Counted from the stretch's first letter, positions 1 to 5,520 are shown. The stretch is 9,012 nucleotides of DNA from Methanocorpusculum sp. MCE (GCA_003315675.1 NIZU01000079.1:1-9012); one strand, 5' to 3'. Numbers and translations: made by a program. Notes: generated by a model not told the origin, from the letters alone.

Positions 1-90
1 GGGGGGGCGTGAGGGGGTAGGGATGTAGCCAATCTTCCTTAAATCATGATTCGCGTTAAAAAAATGGGTTGATAGATATTCTCAGATATT
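1..90. other. G-rich non-coding window edge
   Basis: The first 22 bases contain 17 G, in runs of 7, 5 and 3; the remainder is AT-rich. Every forward frame is closed by stop codons, and the metalloprotease frame itself is stopped at 73-75, so no start of that gene lies here. The mirrored copy ends the window as a C-rich tract. It could be the frayed end of a contig, poly-G sequencing noise, or a real G-rich sequence; the sequence cannot decide. I see no promoter here. Confidence 0.5.
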
Positions 91-624
91 TTGTCTGGTA
101 GCCCCCGGAAAAATTCAGATCCACTAAATTTGTTCGTTGACACATTTTCACCAGAATATTTAAACAGTAAAAATGCAGATATTGCAGTTTACTTGGGTGG
201 TAATGACATAACAAGTGGTAATGATGCAACTGCTCAAGGTATGGCTTTTGGATATGGTTTTTATGGAAATGTGACTTACCATAATATATGTCGCTATGCA
301 TGGTGTCAAATGGTGGAAGATACGGAACCAGCATGGGGACCCATATATGATGGATCGGAACATGCTAGAACCTATTGTGTTACTCACGAATTAGGACATA
401 TATTCAATGCAAATCATGAAGATTCAGAGGGTACTAACAGAGCGTATTTTTGGTTTGAGTTACTTTCTCCAATGAAACGTACTGTTATGTGGAGCGGTTA
501 TTTTGGACCATTTAGCAGTACCTCAGAATTTTCATCCTCGAATTCAGGTTATCATGGAGATAATACGCATGATAATGCAGGAGCTATTAGAGCTGTAAAA
601 CATAATATCGCAGCCCTTGTTTGA
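91..624 (+). CDS. Metzincin-like zinc metalloprotease, probably N-terminally truncated
   Basis: The 177-residue product carries the extended zinc motif HELGHIFNANH at residues 99-109: three His ligands and the general-base Glu100. A candidate Met-turn follows at Met133 (TVMWSG), 24 residues after the third His, as expected for metzincins of the reprolysin/M12 type. An upstream DIAVYLGGND stretch resembles the strand before the active site in that group. The usual Gly at motif position 8 is Asn106, a substitution known in some metzincins. There is no signal peptide or propeptide. The only start is TTG at 91, with no ribosome binding site and an in-frame stop at 73-75, so the 5' part is probably missing. 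Codons are much more AT-rich than in the GAPDH region (20 of 60 bases GC in 241-300, against 39 of 60 in 6001-6060), which suggests foreign origin. The substrate is unknown. Confidence 0.6.
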   Translation: MSGSPRKNSDPLNLFVDTFSPEYLNSKNADIAVYLGGNDITSGNDATAQGMAFGYGFYGNVTYHNICRYAWCQMVEDTEPAWGPIYDGSEHARTYCVTHELGHIFNANHEDSEGTNRAYFWFELLSPMKRTVMWSGYFGPFSSTSEFSSSNSGYHGDNTHDNAGAIRAVKHNIAALV

Positions 625-627
625 ACA

Positions 628-648
628 AACTTACACTCAATGCAAGTT
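628..648 (+). terminator. Hairpin after the metalloprotease gene
   Basis: AACTTACA and TGCAAGTT can pair over 8 positions with one A-C mismatch around a 5-nt loop, starting 3 nt after the stop codon. There is no T tract directly after it, and archaeal termination usually relies on T-rich sequence, so the terminator role is a guess. It does separate the AT-rich protease gene from the X/Y cluster. Confidence 0.3.
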
Positions 649-655
649 AGAATTA

Positions 656-666
656 CCTTAAATTTT
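656..666 (+). promoter_or_regulatory. Possible TATA-like box of X1
   Basis: An AT-rich CCTTAAATTTT element lies about 40 nt upstream of the X1 start. With archaeal spacing of about 25 bp to the start site, it would give a short 5' leader. It is supported only by composition and position. Confidence 0.22.
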
Positions 667-700
667 CTCATATTACCAAGAACGTTCAGGACTGAGACTG

Positions 701-1183
701 ATGGCAGATAAAACTACAGAGAACAAAAAAAGACCAAACCTCGGTATTGTGATTATATGCATCATATTTTTTGTGTCGGCGGTCCTTCTATCGCCGATAC
801 TAATCTCGTCTATACTTGGAGAGATTGATGCATTTTATACGGATGCATTTGGCGGACATCAGATAAATTTAGGGTATTCATCATATCCAAATGATCCTCC
901 CGGCAGCACATTTTCATGGAAAAACTGGAGTGGTGAAGTAATTACCATAACTGAAGAAGACTTCAAAAAATATCCGCCATTAAAGGAACTCTTCCTCAAC
1001 ATAAATTACAGCATCAATAAATCCGAAGCTCTTGAGAAAATGACCTTTATCAGTCGGGCAGGTATGAACTCGGTGCCGATAGGTACTGGAAAGATGTATG
1101 ATGAAATTAAATCCCAATATGCCGATAATAAAGTTATGTATTGGAATGGTGAATATTATAGACTCTTAATGGTGAATTCATAA
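701..1183 (+). CDS. X1: single-pass membrane protein, X family (function unknown)
   Basis: I do not recognise this 160-residue protein from a named family. It has a short Lys-rich N-terminus, one hydrophobic helix at about residues 14-40, and a polar C-terminal domain most likely outside the membrane. It is clearly paralogous to X2 (2278-2703). Both share YSSYP just after the helix (here 59-63), an I-T-x-x-D-F-x-K-Y-P-x-x-K-E-L-F-L block (here 83-99) and a C-terminal I-x-x-x-Y-...-YW-x-GEYY block (here about 136-152). The rest has diverged strongly. The ATG at 701 begins directly before the Lys-rich segment and the helix. No strong ribosome binding site is seen. Unlike X2, it has no intact Y gene in front; a Y-like 3' remnant lies downstream instead. 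A surface sensor or cell-envelope role is possible but not shown. Confidence 0.75.
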   Translation: MADKTTENKKRPNLGIVIICIIFFVSAVLLSPILISSILGEIDAFYTDAFGGHQINLGYSSYPNDPPGSTFSWKNWSGEVITITEEDFKKYPPLKELFLNINYSINKSEALEKMTFISRAGMNSVPIGTGKMYDEIKSQYADNKVMYWNGEYYRLLMVNS

Positions 1184-1263
1184 TCATTTCTGAGTTTCAC
1201 TTACCGAACCTAGGTTATCATAAGTATTGATATATGATGTCGATATTCACCGTTATCTAGATT

Positions 1264-1368
1264 ATGTTTGGTCTCGCAGTAGGATTTTTTAGGATCCGGG
1301 TGTACATGAAATCTAAAGATAATGGAATTGAGATGGGAGAAGCTGGGTCCGAAAATAAAAAATTCTGA
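1264..1368 (+). pseudogene. Decayed 3' end of a third Y-family gene
   Basis: A 34-codon open stretch encodes MFGLAVGFF followed by a charged tail with MKSKDNG. The same pattern, VFGLAVGF then a Lys/Ser/Glu/Asn tail, closes the last membrane helix of Y1. At the DNA level 1270-1288 closely matches 2195-2213 (GGTCTCGC, then GT, then GGATT). Upstream, 1184-1263 keeps only faint similarity and has an in-frame stop at 1258-1260, so only the end of the gene survives. It indicates that another Y copy once followed X1, or that recombination between modules left its end here. Confidence 0.5.
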
Positions 1369-1451
1369 GATATGAAAGAACGAATCGAAAATTACATTCT
1401 GACAAATTTCTCCCTCTCCTCTATTTTATCACTATTTGTCTCACGATTTCG

Positions 1452-1520
1452 ACGGATACACTCTGCATTGGATTCTATGCTCAATGTATTGATAAGAGAT
1501 GAGGGAGATGGTGTAATTGT
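1452..1520 (+). repeat. Conserved intergenic block, copy A
   Basis: This 69-bp block matches 2832-2900 at 58 of 69 positions without a gap, always offset by 1380. The core 1471-1504 matches at 32 of 34. The coding paralogues on either side are far more diverged. The rest of the 1184-1576 gap holds only the Y remnant and AT-rich sequence. A 60-codon open frame (1372-1554) crosses the block but is not kept in copy B, so I treat the block as non-coding. Confidence 0.7.
1474..1499. promoter_or_regulatory. Operator-like dyad upstream of Y1
   Basis: The dyad reads TCTAT, gc, TCAAT, gt, ATTGA, ta, AGAGA. The inner arms TCAAT/ATTGA are perfectly symmetrical, and the outer arms match at 4 of 5. It ends 77 nt before the Y1 start. 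A near-identical site lies at 2854-2879, about the same distance before the small gene at 2946. Position, symmetry and conservation fit a binding site for a dimeric regulator. Function is inferred. Confidence 0.5.
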
Positions 1521-1576
1521 AGATCATAGGAACCATCTGCACGATCGTAATTAGATTTCATACACCTTGCCTGATC

Positions 1577-2281
1577 ATGACTGAACAAACCAAAAACACA
1601 AAAGCAAGCGTCATCTGCATGGCACTCATCTATCTGGTGCCGCTATGCATTTTATCGGCAGATTTCTCATTGAATATATCTTTGCCAAACACCGTCACCG
1701 ACGGACTGTTTGCGAGTCTGATGTTTCTTCTGCCGATCGCAGCCCTGATTGGGGTGCTAACGTATAGGAAAACGCTCGGCAGAGAAAACACGACATGGGT
1801 CACGGTCCTTATAATTGCCCTTGTTCTTTTGCTCGTCATCAACATCGGAATGGGCATCACAAATATCATCGACGGAACCATCAATTCTCCGGCAATGCTG
1901 ACGAATTTTTTGCGAACATCGATGTGGGTCACCGTCCTCTATTTCGTCCTGATCCTTGCCCCCCTCTTCTCCCTTGTTGTCCCAAGATTTTGCGAAGGAC
2001 AAAAACCGCAGAAGATCCTGTCGCGAGTTTCGAAAGGGTTTGCCGTATTCAGCATCTTCTATCTGATCTATGCTATGTATAGCGGCATATCAGGAGATGC
2101 ATACGATGTTGTTGTCGTTGGCATGCCTCCTGCTTATCCCTGGTATATATCCCCGATGTTTATGTTGAGCCTTAACATAATCTGGGTCGTTTTCGGTCTC
2201 GCGGTTGGATTCTGTATGATTTGGCTGTGTCGAAAATCTGAAAATGATGTATGCATGCGTACCGAATGTGATGAAAAATGA
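1577..2281 (+). CDS. Y1: six-helix membrane protein, Y family (function unknown)
   Basis: I do not recognise this 234-residue protein. It has about six membrane helices (roughly residues 11-29, 43-63, 74-94, 115-136, 153-171 and 191-218), a short polar N-terminus MTEQTKNT and a Cys/Glu-containing charged tail. Y2 (3156-3833) is its paralogue: same N-terminus, same helix spacing, and a shared YG/SGIS motif near residue 168 (YSGIS here, YYGIS in Y2), but otherwise diverged. The ATG at 1577 is fixed by the shared N-terminus. No classical ribosome binding site precedes it. The stop overlaps the X2 start by ATGA, so Y1 and X2 are almost certainly co-transcribed and translationally coupled, and their products may act together in the membrane. 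No catalytic or transport motif is visible. Confidence 0.8.
   Translation: MTEQTKNTKASVICMALIYLVPLCILSADFSLNISLPNTVTDGLFASLMFLLPIAALIGVLTYRKTLGRENTTWVTVLIIALVLLLVINIGMGITNIIDGTINSPAMLTNFLRTSMWVTVLYFVLILAPLFSLVVPRFCEGQKPQKILSRVSKGFAVFSIFYLIYAMYSGISGDAYDVVVVGMPPAYPWYISPMFMLSLNIIWVVFGLAVGFCMIWLCRKSENDVCMRTECDEK
2268..2272 (+). promoter_or_regulatory. Ribosome binding site of X2
   Basis: GTGAT lies 5 nt before the X2 ATG, inside the last codons of Y1. It matches the archaeal GGTGAT-type anti-16S sequence and supports the ATG at 2278 as the real start. Confidence 0.5.
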
Positions 2282-2703
2282 ACAAAGACCCAAATCACGC
2301 GAAAAAATATGGGTATATATTATTGGTAGTTCTCATTTTCTTACTTTTCATACTATTTGCCACTCTTATGGTGGAATCCACCGGTATCTTGGACAGTAAA
2401 TCAATGATATTAACCTATTCATCATATCCTGAAAAACCGATCAACCACGTATGGAACGAATCCGGATATGCGATATTGAATATTACTGATGATGATTTCG
2501 AAAAATATCCTGAGATAAAGGAGTTGTTTCTTACGAGGGATACCAGTATAAAAAAATCGGACCCTAGAACAGATAACCCTGTATTGAATAGTGTCCAGGT
2601 TCTGACTCGACAACGAATCGATGAGATCCGGGAAAAATACTGCATTCACAAAATTCTCTACTGGGAAGGAGAGTATTATCAGGCAGGCATCCCGTATTCA
2701 TAA
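2278..2703 (+). CDS. X2: single-pass membrane protein, X family (function unknown)
   Basis: This 141-residue protein has a basic N-terminus, one strong hydrophobic helix (about residues 12-31) and a polar domain with the X-family blocks: YSSYP at 48-52, ITDDDFEKYPEIKELFL at 69-85, and ILYWEGEYY at 126-134. Its full length and the C-terminal block shared with X1 show that this is the intact version of the gene. It overlaps the Y1 stop by ATGA and has its own GTGAT site. Codons 1-105 lie in the inverted repeat and recur at 6420-6735 fused to GAPDH; codons 106-141 are single copy. A short T6 tract follows the stop. The function is unknown; pairing with Y1 suggests a membrane-bound partner. Confidence 0.82.
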   Translation: MNKDPNHAKKYGYILLVVLIFLLFILFATLMVESTGILDSKSMILTYSSYPEKPINHVWNESGYAILNITDDDFEKYPEIKELFLTRDTSIKKSDPRTDNPVLNSVQVLTRQRIDEIREKYCIHKILYWEGEYYQAGIPYS

Positions 2704-2710
2704 CTTTTTT
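2704..2710 (+). terminator. T-rich tract after X2
   Basis: C followed by six T directly follows the X2 stop. Archaeal RNA polymerase often terminates at such oligo-T tracts. It would separate the Y1-X2 pair from the next unit, which has its own dyad. Confidence 0.35.
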
Positions 2711-2831
2711 AGCTCTTCAATGGATCGAGTGGAAAATAGACGCCTTGACTCTATCATCATCCCCCTCATTATTTGTTACGTATAGATGTTGACCTGTTTT
2801 CTTTTTCCCGCACTATTCACGGGCCTGTTCA

Positions 2832-2900
2832 ACAGATATACTCAACATTGGAATCTATGCTCAATGTATTGATAATAGATGAGGAAGAAGGTATAGTTAT
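2832..2900 (+). repeat. Conserved intergenic block, copy B
   Basis: This is the partner of 1452-1520, with 58 of 69 positions identical and no gaps. It lies in the 242-nt space between X2 and the small gene at 2946. This copy is outside the inverted repeat, so its similarity to copy A is independent of the palindrome. Confidence 0.7.
2854..2879. promoter_or_regulatory. Operator-like dyad upstream of the z-Y2 unit
   Basis: TCTAT, gc, TCAAT, gt, ATTGA, ta, ATAGA: both the inner and outer 5-bp arms are perfectly symmetrical here, with only the gc/ta step breaking the palindrome. It lies 66 nt before the 48-residue gene. Its symmetry is better than that of copy A, which supports selection on the dyad itself. 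Confidence 0.55.
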
Positions 2901-2917
2901 GGTGGTGTAAAAACCGG

Positions 2918-2930
2918 CCTATAATGAAAT
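2918..2930 (+). promoter_or_regulatory. Possible promoter element before the small gene
   Basis: CCTATAATGAAAT contains a TATA-like core about 25 nt before the ATGs at 2946/2949. That spacing would give a leaderless or nearly leaderless transcript. Almost the same 13-mer, one base different, occurs at 3110-3122 before Y2. Only sequence resemblance supports it. Confidence 0.28.
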
Positions 2931-2945
2931 GTACGAGAACACATC

Positions 2946-3092
2946 ATGATGAACGATAAAGAGTTTTCCAAAGATGTTACGAAAATAGCATTAGGTGTTG
3001 TATTAGGCGTTGTATCTGCCGTGTGTATTTTATTTATCCTGAGTGTGATTGCCTCCGGCGTTGTCCTTCTCGTCGCCCAGATCATGTCGTGA
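2946..3092 (+). CDS. z: 48-residue single-pass membrane peptide
   Basis: Translation from ATG at 2946 gives MMNDKEFSKDVTKIALGVVL and continues as a hydrophobic helix (about residues 14-45) ending in QIMS. A second ATG at 2949 is an equally good start. An acidic/basic head followed by one Gly/Val-rich helix is a typical small membrane protein, and codon use (GCC, GTC, CTC, ATC) resembles the neighbouring real genes. It sits between the second dyad and Y2, on the same strand, 63 nt before Y2, so it may be the first gene of a z-Y2 operon. No counterpart is visible in front of Y1. There is no clear ribosome binding site. I do not recognise the family, and the function is unknown. Confidence 0.6.
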   Translation: MMNDKEFSKDVTKIALGVVLGVVSAVCILFILSVIASGVVLLVAQIMS

Positions 3093-3109
3093 TTCTGTCA
3101 GGGAAACCC

Positions 3110-3122
3110 CCTCTAATGAAAT
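3110..3122 (+). repeat. Short repeat of the 2918-2930 element before Y2
   Basis: CCTCTAATGAAAT matches 2918-2930 at 12 of 13 bases and lies about 33 nt before the Y2 start. It might be a second promoter, letting Y2 be expressed apart from the small gene, or chance in AT-rich DNA. Confidence 0.22.
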
Positions 3123-3155
3123 CAACATTCAACGTTATACTGCCCGTCGGGAACC

Positions 3156-3833
3156 ATGACTGAACAAACCAAAAACACCCAAAGAAGTGCCGTCTGCATT
3201 GCACTCATCTATTTTTTGCCGGTATCTGTATGGCTGCTGTATATTTTAGTCACGCAATATTATTATCCTGCAATTTCCGGCAGCCTTGCTCCGGCATTCC
3301 TTTTCGGCATATCTCTCCTTGCGGTACTCTCGGTCTCCCTTCTCCTCCTCCCGTTTGCCGGGGCGATACAAGGTCTGCGCCTTCACACGCTGCAAAAACT
3401 TCCCTGCATACTGATAATAACGGCAGTTGTTCTCATTCTTGGTCTATCCGTATGCTTGGTGGTCATCGGAAATCCCCGTTCATTTCCAGAAGTACTGCGG
3501 CTATTTTCCTTCTCTCTCTTCGACATCTCGCTGATTTTAACGCCCCTCTACTGTCCGGCGGCATTTATGCTTAGGGGGGAATCTTCGAAAAAGGCAGTTT
3601 CTGCGAAAACATCAGGTATCTGTCTTGGCATTGCCGGTTTAGGAATGACATATGTGTACTACGGCATCTCTCGCAGCGTTCAGCAGTATGATACATCACT
3701 TAACCTGATAAAAGACATATGGAATTATTCGATCTGGGTATTACTCATCGGTTATGGCATATGGGCAGTGATTGGCGTGACAGCAGGAATTCTGACGCTC
3801 GCGTCATTAAAAAATAGAGATGATATGCCGTAA
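3156..3833 (+). CDS. Y2: six-helix membrane protein, Y family (function unknown)
   Basis: This 225-residue paralogue of Y1 has helices at about residues 12-33, 46-66, 82-104, 118-138, 152-170 and 191-216. It begins with the same MTEQTKNT, and the first 23 bases of the two genes are identical, with further near-identity up to about codon 19. The bodies then diverge to weak similarity, except for matching helix spacing and the YYGIS motif (168-172). The polar linker around residues 140-152 corresponds to the Lys-rich linker of Y1. The ATG at 3156 is fixed by the shared N-terminus. No X gene follows; the next genes converge from the minus strand. It is probably expressed with the 48-residue peptide upstream. 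The function is unknown, with no transporter or enzyme signature. Confidence 0.8.
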   Translation: MTEQTKNTQRSAVCIALIYFLPVSVWLLYILVTQYYYPAISGSLAPAFLFGISLLAVLSVSLLLLPFAGAIQGLRLHTLQKLPCILIITAVVLILGLSVCLVVIGNPRSFPEVLRLFSFSLFDISLILTPLYCPAAFMLRGESSKKAVSAKTSGICLGIAGLGMTYVYYGISRSVQQYDTSLNLIKDIWNYSIWVLLIGYGIWAVIGVTAGILTLASLKNRDDMP

Positions 3834-3834
3834 A

Positions 3835-3851
3835 TCCTTCATTCAAAAGGA
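3835..3851. terminator. Short hairpin in the convergent gap
   Basis: TCCTT and AAGGA pair around a 7-nt loop in the 53-nt space between the convergent Y2 and VOC genes. The stem is only 5 bp, so a shared terminator role is tentative. Confidence 0.25.
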
Positions 3852-3886
3852 CATTGAACCTGCGGCAAGTCCTGGAATCCAGAGTC

Positions 3887-4354
3887 TTACTCCGCCAGAA
3901 ACATCTCCACGATATCTTCCGGGAACATCGTTTTCGCGACGATCTCTTCAACGGTCATGCCCTGTTCCTTGAATCTGCGGCAGACGTTCATCATGCTCTC
4001 GCCCACTTCGACGATGTGCATGTCCGGATCATAGAATCTGACGACCCTCTGACCCCAGGCATGTTCGATCACTGTGTGGACGTACTTCACCTCGTACTTC
4101 TTGAGGCGCTCGATGAATGCATCGAACTCCTCCTCCTCGAAGTAGAGTTCGCCGTCATTTCCCTGATACCGGATCTCGGAATCGGGTTTATCGATAAACC
4201 CTGTCCAGGAACTCTTCGACTGAATCGCAAACGACTCGTCGAACGTGACGTTTGCCCCGAAATCCATGGTTATTTCCTGACCAAGAACCTCGGTATAGAA
4301 CTTTTTCGATGCTTCGATATCATCAACTACGATTAACGGGCATATAAACTTCAT
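3887..4354 (-). CDS. VOC-fold protein (glyoxalase/bleomycin-resistance/dioxygenase superfamily)
   Basis: The 155-residue product opens with the typical VOC start, a strand ending in VVDDIEASKKFY (residues 9-20) followed by a helix and TEVLGQE. It closes the fold with RVVRFYDPDMHIVEVGE (103-119), where Glu116 sits at the usual metal-ligand position. Family members are metalloenzymes or ligand-binding proteins; the substrate cannot be read from the sequence. About 30 C-terminal residues after the fold form a helical extension (FKEQGMTVEEIVAKTMFPED, then a short tail), which is longer than a minimal VOC domain. The start overlaps the stop of the phosphatase gene by ATGA and has an AGGAG site 8 nt upstream, so the two are translationally coupled. 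It is probably cytosolic. Confidence 0.85.
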   Translation of the reverse strand: MKFICPLIVVDDIEASKKFYTEVLGQEITMDFGANVTFDESFAIQSKSSWTGFIDKPDSEIRYQGNDGELYFEEEEFDAFIERLKKYEVKYVHTVIEHAWGQRVVRFYDPDMHIVEVGESMMNVCRRFKEQGMTVEEIVAKTMFPEDIVEMFLAE

Positions 4355-5511
4355 ACTTTTGTCTCCTTACCTCTCCACCAGAGGTACCATGTTTCTTTTT
4401 TTCTGAATAAAATACATCCGTCCAGGAAACCTGTCCAGTCATCAGTGAAATCATACCCGGTCAGCGTAGATACAAATGCGCAAAGAAACACATCATGGGT
4501 CACGCAGACCGTGATGCCGTCCTGAAATGCCGTACTTTTCAGAAAGCTCAGCAGTCTCTCTGTTCCCTCTCTGATCGGATAATGACCGGGCAGCGTGCCT
4601 GTTCTGATATATTCAAGAGCCACAGTCTTGGTCGGATTTTTCACATAGAAACCGCGGGTCAGGTCGTCATCGAAGATGTATGCCCCCGGGTCCCCGAGAA
4701 AATCGTTTGCGCAGACATGTTCAGGCTCTTTTGCTCCTGCAAGGATCAGCTCGGCGGTACGCATGCACCGAAACATCGGGCTTGCATACGCTTTGACCCG
4801 CCGGCCTCCGATTCTTTCGCCAAAGGTCAGTGCCGCCCGCTCTCCCCGGATCGTGAGTTTTTTGTGGGACCCCGGCTCTCCTTTGATGAACGGCTCCCGT
4901 TCGGCGTGCCTGACGAGAACGACCGCCGCATCCCACTCGGTCATCTTCAGGATAGTGGGAATCGGGCTCTCCGTTCCGATGAATCTGACCATTCCTGAAA
5001 TAGGATATTCATCATCGGGCGGGTCGGCCCGGTGAATCTCCTTTCCCGTCATATCGATAACGAGCCAGCCGTCCTCGTCTCTGACGAGTGCTTCGCCGTT
5101 GACGAATCTTCGGGCATCGAAGTACCAGTCCCCGTAAAGCATCTCGCCTCCTGTCGTGATGTGGGTGGCTCCGTAATTTTTCCGGTAGATCACCGCCGCC
5201 CCTTCGGAAAATTCCTCGGCATATAGATAGTTGTTGTGCCCGATCCGTTTTCCCTCTTCATTGATGTGGAAATACTCGCCGTCTGCCGTTTTGACCACCG
5301 CACAGTCATAGGAAAAATCCCCTGGCCAGGCGTATCTATCTTCATAAAGCGGGCTGCCTGAAAAATCGATATGATAGGCTCCCGATTCGTCAGTAACCGC
5401 GGCAAGACCTGGGAACCTGAACGGCCCGACCGTTTTGAACCGTTTTTCATAGATCGGAGCGCCGCCAAACTCGTGATACGTTCCGTCATTACTCGGTACT
5501 GGAAGATCCAT
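4351..5511 (-). CDS. WG-repeat / histidine-phosphatase fusion protein
   Basis: The 386-residue protein has two parts. Residues about 1-165 are WG-type beta repeats: short units with F-x-E/D-G-x-A-x-V followed by D-x-x-G/TG-x-x (for example FSEGAAVIY at 101-109 and RFVNGEALVRDEDGWLVIDM at 135-154). Residues about 195-385 are a histidine phosphatase (phosphoglycerate-mutase-like) domain: LVRHAERE at 199-206 with the phospho-acceptor His202, SPMFRCMRTAE at 244-254 and VTHD at 337-340 with the second His339. The core catalytic Arg and His residues are therefore present. The likely activity is phosphate-ester hydrolysis; the substrate is unknown, and the repeats may bind a partner. There is no signal peptide, so it is probably cytosolic. 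It lies 9 nt after the GAPDH stop and overlaps the VOC gene. No Shine-Dalgarno is present; a T8 tract directly precedes the only plausible ATG. Confidence 0.82.
   Translation of the reverse strand: MDLPVPSNDGTYHEFGGAPIYEKRFKTVGPFRFPGLAAVTDESGAYHIDFSGSPLYEDRYAWPGDFSYDCAVVKTADGEYFHINEEGKRIGHNNYLYAEEFSEGAAVIYRKNYGATHITTGGEMLYGDWYFDARRFVNGEALVRDEDGWLVIDMTGKEIHRADPPDDEYPISGMVRFIGTESPIPTILKMTEWDAAVVLVRHAEREPFIKGEPGSHKKLTIRGERAALTFGERIGGRRVKAYASPMFRCMRTAELILAGAKEPEHVCANDFLGDPGAYIFDDDLTRGFYVKNPTKTVALEYIRTGTLPGHYPIREGTERLLSFLKSTAFQDGITVCVTHDVFLCAFVSTLTGYDFTDDWTGFLDGCILFRKKETWYLWWRGKETKV
4363..4367 (-). promoter_or_regulatory. Shine-Dalgarno of the VOC gene
   Basis: AGGAG, extended to AAGGAG, lies on the minus strand inside the end of the phosphatase gene, 8 nt before the VOC ATG. 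It is the clearest ribosome binding site in the window and fixes that start. Confidence 0.75.
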
Positions 5512-5519
5512 AAAAAAAA
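5512..5519 (-). terminator. T8 tract between GAPDH and the phosphatase gene
   Basis: On the minus strand eight T fill almost all of the 9 nt between the GAPDH stop and the phosphatase ATG. Oligo-T is the usual archaeal termination signal, so part of the GAPDH transcripts could end here while read-through serves the two downstream genes. It also leaves no room for a ribosome binding site. Confidence 0.35.
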
Positions 5520-5520
5520 G

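Larger units (their letters stand above)
1..2593 (+). repeat. Left arm of perfect 2,593-bp inverted repeat
   Basis: This arm is the exact reverse complement of 6420-9012: base x pairs with base 9013-x. The window ends, every gene boundary, and all four sizeable proteins of the arms agree between copies. Identity stops at 2593/6420: position 2594 mismatches its partner 6419, then 2595-2599 (CCAGG) still matches before the sequences part. The arm holds a metalloprotease gene, X1, a Y remnant, a dyad element, Y1 and the first 105 codons of X2. Identity without drift means a very recent duplication or an in vitro/assembly event. This copy is probably native, because X2 continues past 2593 into a full-length protein. 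Confidence 0.97.

Noticed and set aside
1372..1554. 60-codon plus-strand reading frame beginning MKERIENY
   Set aside because: It runs through the conserved dyad block, has no ribosome binding site, and its frame is not kept in the homologous block at 2832-2900. The DNA is conserved, not the peptide.
1474..2879. CRISPR-like or tandem repeat array
   Set aside because: Only two independent copies of the dyad block exist, 1380 bp apart with genes between, so this is not a spacer-repeat structure.
2897..3085. Minus-strand reading frame opposite the 48-residue peptide
   Set aside because: It is a Thr/Asn-rich antisense shadow of the hydrophobic plus-strand frame and has no neighbours on its strand.
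3854..4336. 160-codon plus-strand frame opposite the VOC gene
   Set aside because: The minus-strand frame has an unmistakable VOC fold and a Shine-Dalgarno. The plus frame is its antisense shadow, rich in His and Asp.
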